Origin: Pseudomonas iridis
Lineage (GTDB): Bacteria > Pseudomonadota > Gammaproteobacteria > Pseudomonadales > Pseudomonadaceae
Reading direction: 5' to 3'
Length of the DNA: 64,000 bases
NCBI RefSeq assembly: GCF_017980685.1
Contig: NZ_JACXXO010000002.1
Coordinates: 1 to 64,000 of the forward strand
Part shown: one piece after another, positions 52,629-61,540 of the stretch
Layout of the letters: each line of letters begins with the position of its first letter
Position numbering within the stretch: position 1 is the first letter of the stretch
Translations under genes and position numbers: made by a program
The notes under the pieces: model-generated
What the model saw: the letters and a program-made list of their open reading frames with translations, nothing else
The model's database searches: none
What the model was told of the DNA's origin: nothing

Positions 52629-53906
52629 ATGAGCAAGACTAACGCTGAACTGATGGCCCGCCGTACCGCTGCTGTACCTCGTGGTGTTGGCCAGATTCAC
52701 CCGATCTTCGCCGAATCCGCGAAGAACGCTACCGTGACTGACGTTGAAGGTCGTGAATTCATCGACTTCGCCGGCGGTATCGCCGTGCTGAACACCGGCC
52801 ACGTGCATCCGAAAATCATCGCGGCCGTGACCGAACAGCTGAACAAGCTGACGCACACCTGCTTCCAGGTGCTGGCTTACGAGCCTTACGTTGAACTGTG
52901 CGAAAAAATCAACGCCAAGGTACCAGGTGATTTCGCCAAGAAAACCCTGCTGGTCACCACCGGTTCCGAAGCGGTAGAAAACGCCGTGAAAATCGCCCGT
53001 GCTGCCACTGGCCGCGCTGGCGTGATCGCCTTCACCGGCGCTTACCACGGTCGCACCATGATGACCCTGGGGCTGACCGGTAAAGTCGTGCCTTACTCGG
53101 CCGGCATGGGCCTGATGCCAGGTGGCATCTTCCGCGCTCTGTACCCGAATGAACTGCACGGCGTGAGCATCGACGACTCGATCGCTTCCATCGAACGCAT
53201 TTTCAAGAACGATGCCGAGCCGAAAGACATCGCCGCGATCATCATCGAGCCTGTACAGGGCGAAGGTGGTTTCTACGTCGCGCCGAAAGAATTCATGAAG
53301 CGTCTGCGTGCCCTGTGCGACCAGCACGGCATCCTGCTGATTGCTGACGAAGTACAAACCGGCGCTGGCCGTACCGGTACGTTCTTCGCCATGGAGCAGA
53401 TGGGCGTTGCTGCCGACCTGACTACCTTCGCCAAATCCATTGCTGGCGGTTTCCCGCTGGCCGGTGTGTGTGGCAAGGCTGAATACATGGACGCCATCGC
53501 ACCAGGCGGCCTGGGCGGCACTTACGCCGGTAGCCCGATCGCTTGCGCCGCTGCTCTGGCAGTGATGGAAGTGTTCGAGGAAGAACAACTGCTGGACCGC
53601 TGCAAAGCGGTCGGCGAGCGTCTGGTCACCGGCCTGAAAGCCATCCAGGCCAAATACCCGGTGATCGGCGAAGTCCGTGCATTGGGCGCGATGATCGCCG
53701 TTGAGCTGTTCGAAAACGGCGACAGTCACAAGCCGAACGCTGCTGCTGTAGCGTCCGTTGTGGCCAAGGCTCGCGACAAGGGCCTGATCCTGCTGTCCTG
53801 CGGCACCTACGGCAACGTGCTGCGCGTACTCGTACCGCTGACCTCGCCGGACGAGCAACTGGACCAAGGCCTGGCGATCATCGAAGAGTGCTTCTCCGAG
53901 CTCTGA
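52629..53906 (+). CDS. gabT: 4-aminobutyrate aminotransferase GabT
   Basis: A 425-residue class III PLP aminotransferase converting 4-aminobutyrate and 2-oxoglutarate to succinate semialdehyde and glutamate. Lys269 in TFAKSIAGGFPL binds PLP, and IADEVQTGAGRTG holds the cofactor Asp and following contacts. TTGSEAVENAVKIAR and GAYHGRT are the phosphate and ring contacts. The ATG at 52629 is preceded by a GAGGA-like site. It partners gabD just upstream and ends in a strong terminator. Confidence 0.95.
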   Translation: MSKTNAELMARRTAAVPRGVGQIHPIFAESAKNATVTDVEGREFIDFAGGIAVLNTGHVHPKIIAAVTEQLNKLTHTCFQVLAYEPYVELCEKINAKVPGDFAKKTLLVTTGSEAVENAVKIARAATGRAGVIAFTGAYHGRTMMTLGLTGKVVPYSAGMGLMPGGIFRALYPNELHGVSIDDSIASIERIFKNDAEPKDIAAIIIEPVQGEGGFYVAPKEFMKRLRALCDQHGILLIADEVQTGAGRTGTFFAMEQMGVAADLTTFAKSIAGGFPLAGVCGKAEYMDAIAPGGLGGTYAGSPIACAAALAVMEVFEEEQLLDRCKAVGERLVTGLKAIQAKYPVIGEVRALGAMIAVELFENGDSHKPNAAAVASVVAKARDKGLILLSCGTYGNVLRVLVPLTSPDEQLDQGLAIIEECFSEL

Positions 53907-53928
53907 TCACCCGGGGTGACTTGATCGA

Positions 53929-53956
53929 CAAAAAACCCGCTTCGGCGGGTTTTTTT
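53929..53956 (+). terminator. Rho-independent terminator after gabT
   Basis: CCCGC and GCGGG pair around a TTCG tetraloop, with an A run before and seven T residues after. This is a textbook intrinsic terminator and, given the A run, could also work leftward. Confidence 0.92.
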
Positions 53957-54042
53957 ATGCCCCTGAGGCACATCGGCTGTTTTAGCGCTGTATCGAATGG
54001 CCATCATTGGCTAAGGTTCAAGCATTGCAAGGGAGAGCGTGC

Positions 54043-55254
54043 ATGACTGCCGTTGATTTACCCGCCGTACCCCGAGTGCTGATCGCCGAGGCTGATCCGT
54101 GGTCCCGGGATCTGCTCGAACAAGTGTTGCTGAGCGTGCGTTGTGATGCGCGGCTGGATCTGTGTGCCGATGGCAAACAAGCGATATCGATGCTCAGTGA
54201 AGTGCCGTATGACCTGGCTATCGTCGATTGGGAACTGCCCGGCGTCGATGGTTTGAATGTGCTGCGCAGTGTGCGTCAGCGCAAACGTAATCCGCCGCTG
54301 CCGTTCATTTTGATGAGCAGCCGCAACGACAGTGCCAGCGTACGTGAGGCCATACTGCTGGCGCCGACGGCGTACCTGACCAAACCCCTGAACATGGAAA
54401 GCCTGACCGAGCGTTTGCAGGGTTTGCTGTTGAATGCCGGGGAAGAAGTGTTCTGTGAAGTGCCAGTACTGGCGCCTGGCATGACCTTGTCGTTGTTCCT
54501 TGAGCGACGCCGTGAGCAGGCCGACGGCGCGCCGTTGATGATGGATGTGCAGGTAGCGGTCAAGCGCAGCCTCAATCCCGGCGGTCTCGATCTGACGCAG
54601 CTGCAACAGGAGTTCCGAACCGATCCGCAGATTACCGCGGTATTGATTGCGGCGGCCAACAGCGCCGGGCAACACCATGGCGCACCGGTGCAAACTCTGG
54701 CGCAGGCACTGCAGCGGCTTGGCACGGGACAGAGCATGAATCTGATTCTGGGGCTGGCGCTCAAACGCAGCGCCCGGCTTAGCGATCCCTGTCTGGCGGA
54801 CTACGCCGAACGTTATTGGAACCTGTCGCTACACACCGCTGAATACGCGCGCACGCTGGCGCGGTTGCTCGATCTGGATCAGGAGCGCTGCTATTGCGCG
54901 GGCATACTGCATCGTCTCGGTGATCTGGCTTTGCTGCGCTGTTTGCAAGAATGGAAACAGGCGGGCGGTGAGCTGGACGATTTTGAGGAAGTGGGTGAAG
55001 CGTTGGCGCAATTTGGCGCGGCCTACGGTTCGGCGCTACGCACTCGCTGGCGACTGCCGCTGGAATTGCGTGAGTTGATTGCCTCGGTCTACCAGCTCGG
55101 CGGTGGGGTATATTCCCGCGAGGCGCTGGTGATGAACATGGCGGCGCAGATGGCTCATCTGACCGAGCATGAAGGTGTCGAGGCGTTGGCGAAGAGCCGG
55201 ACCGCGCGGTTGCTCAAGATCGGTTTGCCAGAGTTGATGCGGATGCGTAAATAG
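54043..55254 (+). CDS. Response regulator with HDOD output domain
   Basis: A 403-residue two-domain protein. The receiver domain (about 8-128) has IAEADPW, the phospho-acceptor Asp in LAIVDWELPGVDG and Lys in AYLTKPLN. The second half (about 165-400) is an HDOD domain, seen in LNPGGLDLTQLQQEFRTDPQ, then LIAAANSAGQ, LGTGQSMNLILGLALK and YCAGILHRLGDLALL. HDOD proteins are linked to signalling and often to c-di-GMP pathways. GGGAGAG lies five bases before the ATG at 54043. No histidine kinase gene is adjacent, so its partner is elsewhere. Confidence 0.87.
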   Translation: MTAVDLPAVPRVLIAEADPWSRDLLEQVLLSVRCDARLDLCADGKQAISMLSEVPYDLAIVDWELPGVDGLNVLRSVRQRKRNPPLPFILMSSRNDSASVREAILLAPTAYLTKPLNMESLTERLQGLLLNAGEEVFCEVPVLAPGMTLSLFLERRREQADGAPLMMDVQVAVKRSLNPGGLDLTQLQQEFRTDPQITAVLIAAANSAGQHHGAPVQTLAQALQRLGTGQSMNLILGLALKRSARLSDPCLADYAERYWNLSLHTAEYARTLARLLDLDQERCYCAGILHRLGDLALLRCLQEWKQAGGELDDFEEVGEALAQFGAAYGSALRTRWRLPLELRELIASVYQLGGGVYSREALVMNMAAQMAHLTEHEGVEALAKSRTARLLKIGLPELMRMRK

Positions 55255-55269
55255 CCTGGTTACAGATCC

Positions 55270-55366
55270 CTGTGGGGAGCGGGCTTGCCCGCGATGGCGT
55301 CAGGGGCAGGCAACATTTTTGTTGAATGTGCTGGCCTCATCGCTGGCAAGCCAGCTCCCACAGGTT
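55270..55366. repeat. Mixed REP pair (one CGGGC-core and one CTGGC-core unit)
   Basis: The left unit has GCGGGCTTGCCCGCGAT and the right unit has ATCGCTGGCAAGCCAGC, each with the TGTGGGA flank. They are inverted relative to each other but belong to different subfamilies, unlike the other pairs in the window. They lie between the convergent HDOD and GGDEF genes. Confidence 0.85.
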
Positions 55367-55388
55367 TTGTGGCGTATTCAAATAAAAG

Positions 55389-56378
55389 TTATGCAGAAAT
55401 AATCCGGTTCTTGCCCTGACGCTTGGCCTCATACATCGCCGCATCCGCCCGGGCAAAGAGGCTGTCGAGGCTTTCGTCGCTTTCGGTCAGGCTCGTCAGG
55501 CCCTGGCTGACGGTGATGCCAAACGTCTGGCCGTCCTGGCTGAAGCTCAAACGCTGAATCTCCTGTTGCAGCCGCTCGGCGACTTGCAAGGCCATGTCAG
55601 GGGCGCAGCCCGGGAACACCGCGGCAAATTCTTCACCGCCTATTCGCCCGAACAAGTCTCCCCGCCGCAACGAGGCGCGGCCACATTCGGCAATGGCTTG
55701 CAGCACGCTGTCGCCTTGAGGGTGGCCGTAGGTGTCGTTGATGATTTTGAAGTCATCGATATCCAACAGCAGAAACGCCAGCGGCGAGCCTTGCAGCCGC
55801 GCCTCTTCGAACTCGCGATTGGCGCATTCGAAAAAGTGCCGGCGGTTGCTGCTCTGGGTCAGCACATCGGTGGTGGCCAGACGTTGCAGTTCGGTTTCCA
55901 TCTGCTTCTTATCGGTGATGTCTTCGGCGATGCCGACGATGATCACCGGTTGCCCGGGCTCGTCCTGACGATTGATGAAGCATTTGTCGCTGAGCCAGCG
56001 CACCTGCCCGTCAGCGGCGATGATCCGGTACTCGCGATCTTCCACTGCGCCTCTGTGCAGGACTTCGGCGAGGCTGCGTTCAGCGTAATCCAGATCGTCG
56101 GGATAGATGCTGTCACGCCACTGGTTGTAGTCAGCCAGCAGAAGCCCTGCCGAACGACCGAAAATCCGCTCATAGGCCGGACTGACGTACAGCACCTGAC
56201 GGGTTTCCCAGTTGAATGCCCAGAGCACAGCGTTGACGCTGACCAGCAGCGAGCTGAACAGCTGTTCGCGTTCGCTCAGACGAGCGACTTCGCCCTGGGC
56301 GTGCATTAAAGCCATGAGTGTTTGCGCGGCCTCGGGCCACTGCGGGAGGGATGAGTCTTTTTGGTTGTTATTGACCAT
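55389..56378 (-). CDS. PAS-GGDEF diguanylate cyclase
   Basis: A 330-residue predicted cytosolic enzyme that would make c-di-GMP. A PAS domain covers about residues 40-160 (LVSVNAVLWAFNWETRQVLY to VIIVGIAEDITDKKQ). The GGDEF domain (about 170-328) has the active-site GGEEF motif in FGRIGGEEFAAVF. RRGD lies nine residues before it and fits the inhibitory I-site RxxDxxxRxGG(D/E)EF. The start is placed at the ATG at 56378; the frame is open to 56483 but that extension lacks a ribosome site. The sensor input is unknown. It converges on the HDOD gene across a REP pair. Confidence 0.87.
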   Translation of the reverse strand: MVNNNQKDSSLPQWPEAAQTLMALMHAQGEVARLSEREQLFSSLLVSVNAVLWAFNWETRQVLYVSPAYERIFGRSAGLLLADYNQWRDSIYPDDLDYAERSLAEVLHRGAVEDREYRIIAADGQVRWLSDKCFINRQDEPGQPVIIVGIAEDITDKKQMETELQRLATTDVLTQSSNRRHFFECANREFEEARLQGSPLAFLLLDIDDFKIINDTYGHPQGDSVLQAIAECGRASLRRGDLFGRIGGEEFAAVFPGCAPDMALQVAERLQQEIQRLSFSQDGQTFGITVSQGLTSLTESDESLDSLFARADAAMYEAKRQGKNRIISA

Positions 56379-56567
56379 CGGCACAATTCTCAGAGGGCGT
56401 GCCGCGTTGACAACAACGGCCACACCTAAGCCCGCCGGAATGGCGAAGTCTTTGAGATAGGGGATTTTCGGCGAAGTTCCCAACGGTAGTGGGGTTCTGC
56501 CAGGCAGTAATGACGACGCGCTTGATCAATGCAAACGCGCCGTCAGATTTGCGGTGGCGTCGCCATC

Positions 56568-56589
56568 GATCGGGGATAGATCCCCGATC
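56568..56589. terminator. Perfect 10-bp stem-loop after the desaturase gene
   Basis: GATCGGGGAT (56568-56577) and ATCCCCGATC (56580-56589) form a perfect palindrome with a two-base centre, 15 bases beyond the desaturase stop. There is no T run on either side, so it may be a 3' stabiliser or a protein-binding palindrome instead of an intrinsic terminator. Confidence 0.45.
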
Positions 56590-56604
56590 CGCATGGGCAG
56601 CCGA

Positions 56605-57789
56605 TCAGGCTGTGGCTGGGCGCAACGAGTAGGTTTTCAGCTGGTCGGCAAACTCGCGGAGGGACTGAATACCGCTGGCCTCGGCTTCGTGGATCCACTC
56701 TTTGATGGCGGCGAGCATGTCGTGGCCATTGGAGCTGGTCTTCACCCAGATCTGCTGCAGTGCCAGGCGTTTTTCGTAAATGACCTTCAGCGCGTGGCTG
56801 TGCTCGAGCATGCTCTGGATGCGCGCATGGTGGCGATCTTCCAGCAGGCTGGTTTCCCGCGAGAGCAGGCGTTTGGCTCGATGGAACTGGTGACGCACCG
56901 AGTGATCGACTTTGTCCAGCTCCTGCTTGACCAGTGGGCCAATGACCAATTTGCGATACTGGGCCATGATCTGGAAGCGGTTGTTGAGGATCGCCATGGC
57001 GGTGTCCATGTCCAGATTGCCCTTGCCTTCAACGCGATGGGCAATTGGGGCTACACGCTGAACCTTGGCCAGACGCAGAAAACTGAAGACTTTGATCCAT
57101 GCCCAGCCGAGGTCGAATTCCCATTTCTTCACCGACAGCTTGGCCGAGTTCGGGTAGGTGTGATGGTTGTTGTGCAGTTCTTCGCCGCCGATCAGGATGC
57201 CCCAAGGCACCAGATTGGTTGCCGCGTCGCGGCATTCGAAGTTGCGATAACCGACCGCATGGCCCAGACCGTTGATGACGCCGGCGGCCCACACCGGGAT
57301 CCACATCATCTGGATCGCCCAGATGGTGATGCCGATGGTGCCGAACAGCAGCAGGTCGATGACGCCCATGATTGCCACGCCCAGCAGCGGGTAACGGCTG
57401 TAGACGTTGCGCTCGATCCAGTCCTCGGGGCAGTTCTTGCCGTAGATGCGCAGGGTTTCCGGGTTCTGCGCTTCAGCGCGGTATAGCTCCGCGCCGGTAC
57501 GCAATACCGTGGACAAACCCTTGATGACCGGGCTGTGCGGGTCATCTTCGGTTTCGCATTTGGCGTGGTGCTTACGGTGGATGGCGGTCCACTCGCGGGT
57601 GTTCTGCGCCGTGGTCAGCCACAGCCAGAAACGGAAAAAGTGCTTCAGACCGGCATTCAGCTCCAGGGAGCGATGGGCCGAGTAGCGGTGTAGATAGACC
57701 GTGACGCCGACAATCGTCACGTGGGTCATCAGCAGGGTGACCGCGACCAGAGACCAGGCCGACAAGCCAAGAAAACCTTCGTACCACAT
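56605..57789 (-). CDS. desA: Membrane acyl-CoA/phospholipid delta-9 fatty-acid desaturase
   Basis: A 394-residue integral membrane di-iron desaturase. The three His boxes are HRYSAH (34-39), HRKHH (71-75) and HNNHH (206-210). Hydrophobic segments lie between residues 10-30, 50-65 and 135-175. The C-terminal 150 residues are a charged helical extension, also seen in Pseudomonas DesA. It introduces a double bond into acyl chains of existing lipids using oxygen. The gene is divergent from the GGDEF-EAL gene, the same arrangement I recall for PA0286 and PA0285 in P. aeruginosa. Confidence 0.87.
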   Translation of the reverse strand: MWYEGFLGLSAWSLVAVTLLMTHVTIVGVTVYLHRYSAHRSLELNAGLKHFFRFWLWLTTAQNTREWTAIHRKHHAKCETEDDPHSPVIKGLSTVLRTGAELYRAEAQNPETLRIYGKNCPEDWIERNVYSRYPLLGVAIMGVIDLLLFGTIGITIWAIQMMWIPVWAAGVINGLGHAVGYRNFECRDAATNLVPWGILIGGEELHNNHHTYPNSAKLSVKKWEFDLGWAWIKVFSFLRLAKVQRVAPIAHRVEGKGNLDMDTAMAILNNRFQIMAQYRKLVIGPLVKQELDKVDHSVRHQFHRAKRLLSRETSLLEDRHHARIQSMLEHSHALKVIYEKRLALQQIWVKTSSNGHDMLAAIKEWIHEAEASGIQSLREFADQLKTYSLRPATA

Positions 57790-57923
57790 AGGCTATAGGG
57801 CCCTCGATAAAGATAAAAACAGCCGATGCATTATCACTAAGCACACAGATAAAACCAGTCGCGCTTTCAGATAAGAGTTAGCTGGATGTTTCTTGACCTA
57901 TAATCCCACTTTTTTGTAGGGAC

Positions 57924-59855
57924 ATGGATGGCCTAATGCCTGACACTTATCGCGATGCCTTGCGTGCAGCGCTGCTCTATCTCGTAGTCGCGGCGGTCTG
58001 GCTGCAAGGTGCTGGTTATTTATTAAACAATTTCTTCGATAACTCGGTCCAACTCGCACGATGGCAACTGATCAACGGTTATGTCTTCGCGGTGGTCAGT
58101 GCCGGCCTGATTTTTCTGGCGCGGGCGCGGTTGTATGAGTGTCTCGGGATAGGTGCGAGGTTGCGTGAACGTCACGCTGATCGTGAGCGCTTGCGGCAAG
58201 CGGCGGCTGTGTTCGACTGCACTCGCGAAGGCGTGTTGGTCACCAACCATCAGGGTCTGATCGTGCACGTCAATCGTGCGTTCATCGAGATCACCGGTTA
58301 TCTGCGCGAAGAAGTGCTCGGCCAACAACCCAGTCTGTTCAAGTCCGGCCATCATCCGCCGGGCTTCTATCAGGCGATGTTCGCCACGCTGGAATCGCAA
58401 GGCGAGTGGAGCGGCGAGATCTGGAACCGCCGCAAAAGCGGGGAGATTTATCCTCAATGGCAAACCATCCGCGTCATTCATGATGATCAGAGCCGGATCA
58501 GTCATTACGTAGCGGTGTTTTCCGATATCAGTGCGATCAAGCATTCCGAGCATGAGCTTCAGCACCTTGCGCACCACGATCCGCTGACCGATCTGCCCAA
58601 TCGTCTGTTATTCAGCGATCGTACCGAACAGGCCCTGGCGTCGGCGCAGGCCCACAAGCGCGGCTGTGCGCTGCTGTTGCTCGATCTGGATCACTTCAAG
58701 ATGATCAACGACAGCCTCGGGCACAACGTTGGCGATCGTTTGCTCAAAGCGGTGGCGATCCGTTTGCAGGAGCTGTTTGGGCCCGGCGTCACCGTGGCGC
58801 GACTGGGGGGTGACGAATTCGCGGTATTGGCAGAAAGTTGTCCGCAGCCCGGCCAGGCGGCGGCATTGGCTCAGCGTATTCTCGATGCCCTCAAGGAGCC
58901 GGTCGGCATCGAAGGCGATGAGTTATTCATCAACGCCAGCGTCGGCATCAGTCTGTTCCCCAGCGATGCGCTGAGCGCCGACCAGTTGTTGCGCAACGCC
59001 GACGCGGCGCTGTTCAAGGCCAAGAGCAGTGGGCGCAACGGTTATGCCTTGTACACCGAAGAGCTCACCGCTCACGCCCAGCAACGGGTTGAAATTGCCT
59101 TCGAACTGCGCCGTGCGCTGGAGCAACAGGAGTTGCGGGTCTATTACCAACCGGTGCATGACCTTAAAACCGGTCGTCTGATCGGCGTTGAAGCCCTGGT
59201 GCGTTGGCAGCATCCGCTGCGGGGGCTGGTGTCGCCGGCCGAATTCATACCTATTGCCGAGCGCACCGGGTTGATCGTCGACATCGATGCCTGGGTGATG
59301 CAGCAGGCTTGCCGACAGATGTGCCAATGGCAGCAGGCCGGGAGGGGGCTGTCGTTTGTGGCGGTGAATGTGTCGTCGCGGTTGTTTGCCCGGCGCGAGC
59401 TGTACCAGCAGGTGGCGCAAGTGCTGCGCGAGACCGGGCTGGATCCGGCGTATCTGGAACTGGAAGTGACCGAAAGCGCGGTGATGGACGATCCGGAGGT
59501 GGCGCTGGAGCAAATGCATCGCTTGCGTGAATTGGGCGTTCGCCTGGCGATCGATGATTTTGGCACCGGGTATTCGTCGTTGCTGCGGCTCAAGCGCTTG
59601 CCGGTGCAAAAGCTCAAGATTGATCAGGGGTTTGTCGCCGGTTTGCCGTGGGATGAGGATGACGTAGCGATCGTCCGGGTGATCATCGCGCTGGCGCGGA
59701 GTATGGGCATGCAGGTACATGCCGAAGGGATCGAGCAGGTTGAACAGGCGGCGTTTTTGCTGGAGCAGGAATGCGATCTCGGGCAGGGATATTGGTTTGG
59801 GCGGCCGGTGCCGGCACAAGAGATAGATTGGGCGAGAAAACCGATGGTTGGTTAA
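57924..59855 (+). CDS. PAS-GGDEF-EAL c-di-GMP enzyme (PA0285/PipA-like)
   Basis: A 643-residue membrane protein with two N-terminal helices (about 13-33 and 48-66), and a PAS domain (about 85-205; FDCTREGVLVTNHQGLIVHV, HYVAVFSDISAIK). GGDEF follows (about 215-375; LGGDEFAVL, no I-site RxxD before it) and EAL (about 390-635; GVEALVRW, LEVTESAVM, IDDFGTGYSS, KLKIDQGFVAG, HAEGIEQ). Both catalytic motifs look intact, so it may make or break c-di-GMP; the P. aeruginosa relative is reported as a phosphodiesterase. A start at the ATG 57936 is equally possible. It neighbours desA and oscA as in P. aeruginosa. Confidence 0.87.
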   Translation: MDGLMPDTYRDALRAALLYLVVAAVWLQGAGYLLNNFFDNSVQLARWQLINGYVFAVVSAGLIFLARARLYECLGIGARLRERHADRERLRQAAAVFDCTREGVLVTNHQGLIVHVNRAFIEITGYLREEVLGQQPSLFKSGHHPPGFYQAMFATLESQGEWSGEIWNRRKSGEIYPQWQTIRVIHDDQSRISHYVAVFSDISAIKHSEHELQHLAHHDPLTDLPNRLLFSDRTEQALASAQAHKRGCALLLLDLDHFKMINDSLGHNVGDRLLKAVAIRLQELFGPGVTVARLGGDEFAVLAESCPQPGQAAALAQRILDALKEPVGIEGDELFINASVGISLFPSDALSADQLLRNADAALFKAKSSGRNGYALYTEELTAHAQQRVEIAFELRRALEQQELRVYYQPVHDLKTGRLIGVEALVRWQHPLRGLVSPAEFIPIAERTGLIVDIDAWVMQQACRQMCQWQQAGRGLSFVAVNVSSRLFARRELYQQVAQVLRETGLDPAYLELEVTESAVMDDPEVALEQMHRLRELGVRLAIDDFGTGYSSLLRLKRLPVQKLKIDQGFVAGLPWDEDDVAIVRVIIALARSMGMQVHAEGIEQVEQAAFLLEQECDLGQGYWFGRPVPAQEIDWARKPMVG

Positions 59856-59946
59856 AAGATCAAAAGATCAAAAGATCAAAAGATCGCAGCTTACGGCAGC
59901 TTCTACACCGATCCATACAGGAGCTGCCGAAGGCTGCGAGCTTTTG
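59854..59946. repeat. AAAAGATC tandem repeats joined to a larger inverted repeat
   Basis: Four head-to-tail copies of AAAAGATC run from 59854 to 59885 and overlap the stop codon of the GGDEF-EAL gene. The last copy continues into GATCGCAGCTTACGGCAGCT, whose partner GAGCTGCCGAAGGCTGCGAG ends near 59940, followed by CTTTT. This second element is a different repeat family from the REPs, one I recall as common in P. fluorescens genomes. The 8-base units look like slippage of its outer end. Confidence 0.75.
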
Positions 59947-60108
59947 CTCCGCCAACGCGCAACCCCTTGCCCCGCCACAAAATGCGTTCTGGTTATATAA
60001 ACATTCTCAAATAGTCTTTTTAAGAATATCCGCGCCTCTCTTATATTGCTCCCACGCCGGACGCAGTGCCGCCCACTGTCAGGCATATCCATTCAAAGGA
60101 GCAGCACC

Positions 60109-60291
60109 ATGAGCGCATCCCTTCGCAGCGTTGACGGTCAGGACGAAAGCACCATCTTGCGTGAAATCCAGAGCGCCCTGCGCGATCTGCGGTTTGGCGC
60201 GGTGGAGATCACCGTGCACAACGCTCAAGTCGTGCAGATTGAACGCAAAGAGAAATTCCGTTTGCAGCAACCGGGCAACAAGCCGAGCTGA
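60109..60291 (+). CDS. oscA: OscA-like small protein (DUF2292)
   Basis: A 60-residue cytosolic protein, [20 protein letters not shown] and onward, matching the DUF2292/OscA family. [35 protein letters not shown] is the conserved pattern. In other pseudomonads it is next to the sulfate uptake genes and is needed for use of organic sulfur sources. AAAGGAG lies seven bases before the ATG. It precedes sbp by 83 bases and probably shares a sulfur-starvation-induced transcript with it. Confidence 0.85.
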   Translation: MSASLRSVDGQDESTILREIQSALRDLRFGAVEITVHNAQVVQIERKEKFRLQQPGNKPS

Positions 60292-60374
60292 GCTGCGCTC
60301 TTTTATCCGTGGGTAACCCGATTCCTGCAGACCATAAGAAAAAGCCACCGCCCAGAATTCCAGGAGCTTTCACC

Positions 60375-61388
60375 ATGTCGTCGATTCGCCGTTATGCATT
60401 GGCCGCCCTGGCCAGCGCTGTGTTTGCCGGTTCCGCGGTTGCCAAGGATTACGAACTGCTCAATGTGTCGTACGACCCGACGCGCGAGCTGTATCAGGAC
60501 TACAACGCTGAGTTCATCAAGTTCTGGCAGCAAGACCATGCCGGCGACACCGTGAAAATCCAGCAATCCCACGGTGGTTCGGGCAAGCAGGGCCGCGCCG
60601 TGATCGATGGCCTGCGTGCCGACGTCGTAACCCTGGCCCTGGCCGGTGACATCGATGAAATCGCCAAAATCGGCAAGACCCTGCCGACCGACTGGCAGAA
60701 GCGTCTGCCGGAAGCGAGTACGCCGTACACCTCGACCATCGTGTTCCTGGTGCGCAAGGGCAACCCGAAAGGCATCAAGGACTGGGGCGATCTGGTCAAG
60801 AATGACGTCTCGGTGATCACCCCGAATCCGAAAACCTCCGGCGGTGCACGCTGGAACTTCCTCGCCGCCTGGGCCTATGGCCTGAAAGCCAACGGCGGCA
60901 GCGAAGAGAAAGCCAAAGAGTACGTGCAGACCCTGTTCAAGCACGTGCCGATTCTCGACACCGGTGCTCGCGGTTCGACCATTACCTTCGTCAACAACGG
61001 TCAGGGTGACGTGTTGCTGGCCTGGGAAAACGAAGCATTCCTGGCGCTGAAAGAAGACGGCGGCGCGGACAAGTTCGACATCGTCGTGCCTTCGTTGTCG
61101 ATCCTGGCTGAACCACCGGTGGCCGTGGTCGACAAAAATGCTCAGAAGAAGGGCAACGAGCAGATCGCCGAAGCCTACCTCAAGCACCTGTACAGCCCGG
61201 CCGGTCAGGAAATCGCCGCGAAGAACTTCTATCGTCCACGTGACAAGGACGTGGCCGCCAAGTACGCCCAGCAGTTCCCGAAACTGGAACTGGTGACCAT
61301 CGACAAGGACTTCGGCGGCTGGAAAACCGCGCAACCGAAATTCTTCAACGATGGTGGCGTGTTCGACCAGATTTATCAGGCGCAGTAA
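60375..61388 (+). CDS. sbp: Sulfate-binding periplasmic protein
   Basis: A 337-residue periplasmic substrate-binding protein for the CysTWA transporter. The signal peptide ends AVA at about residue 23, followed by [20 protein letters not shown], the Sbp/CysP hallmark. [20 protein letters not shown] gives the sulfate-binding loop. [20 protein letters not shown] and GRGSTITF-like [20 protein letters not shown] line the cleft. CAGGAG lies before the ATG at 60375. The permease genes follow after a REP pair. Confidence 0.94.
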   Translation: MSSIRRYALAALASAVFAGSAVAKDYELLNVSYDPTRELYQDYNAEFIKFWQQDHAGDTVKIQQSHGGSGKQGRAVIDGLRADVVTLALAGDIDEIAKIGKTLPTDWQKRLPEASTPYTSTIVFLVRKGNPKGIKDWGDLVKNDVSVITPNPKTSGGARWNFLAAWAYGLKANGGSEEKAKEYVQTLFKHVPILDTGARGSTITFVNNGQGDVLLAWENEAFLALKEDGGADKFDIVVPSLSILAEPPVAVVDKNAQKKGNEQIAEAYLKHLYSPAGQEIAAKNFYRPRDKDVAAKYAQQFPKLELVTIDKDFGGWKTAQPKFFNDGGVFDQIYQAQ

Positions 61389-61425
61389 TCTCACTCTAAC
61401 CAGCCTGATGTTTGGGCACATGACA

Positions 61426-61516
61426 TGTGGGAGCGAGCCTGCTCGAAGGCAGTGTTACAGGCGACAGGAATGTTGGCTGATACTCCCTCTTCGCGAGCAG
61501 GCTCGCTCCCACATTG
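61426..61516. repeat. REP pair between sbp and cysT, CGAGC-core type
   Basis: Inverted units with TGTGGGAGCGAGCCTGCTCG and GCGAGCAGGCTCGCTCCCAC flank a 45-base spacer. The pair occupies most of the 152-base gap between the binding-protein gene and the permease genes. Such pairs in operons often protect the upstream mRNA, which would give more Sbp than permease. Confidence 0.85.
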
Positions 61517-61540
61517 ATGCGTTTTTAACCAGGGACTTTT

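Noticed and set aside
59854..59885. Short tandem repeats considered as a CRISPR-like array
   Set aside because: Eight-base units without spacers and no cas genes nearby.
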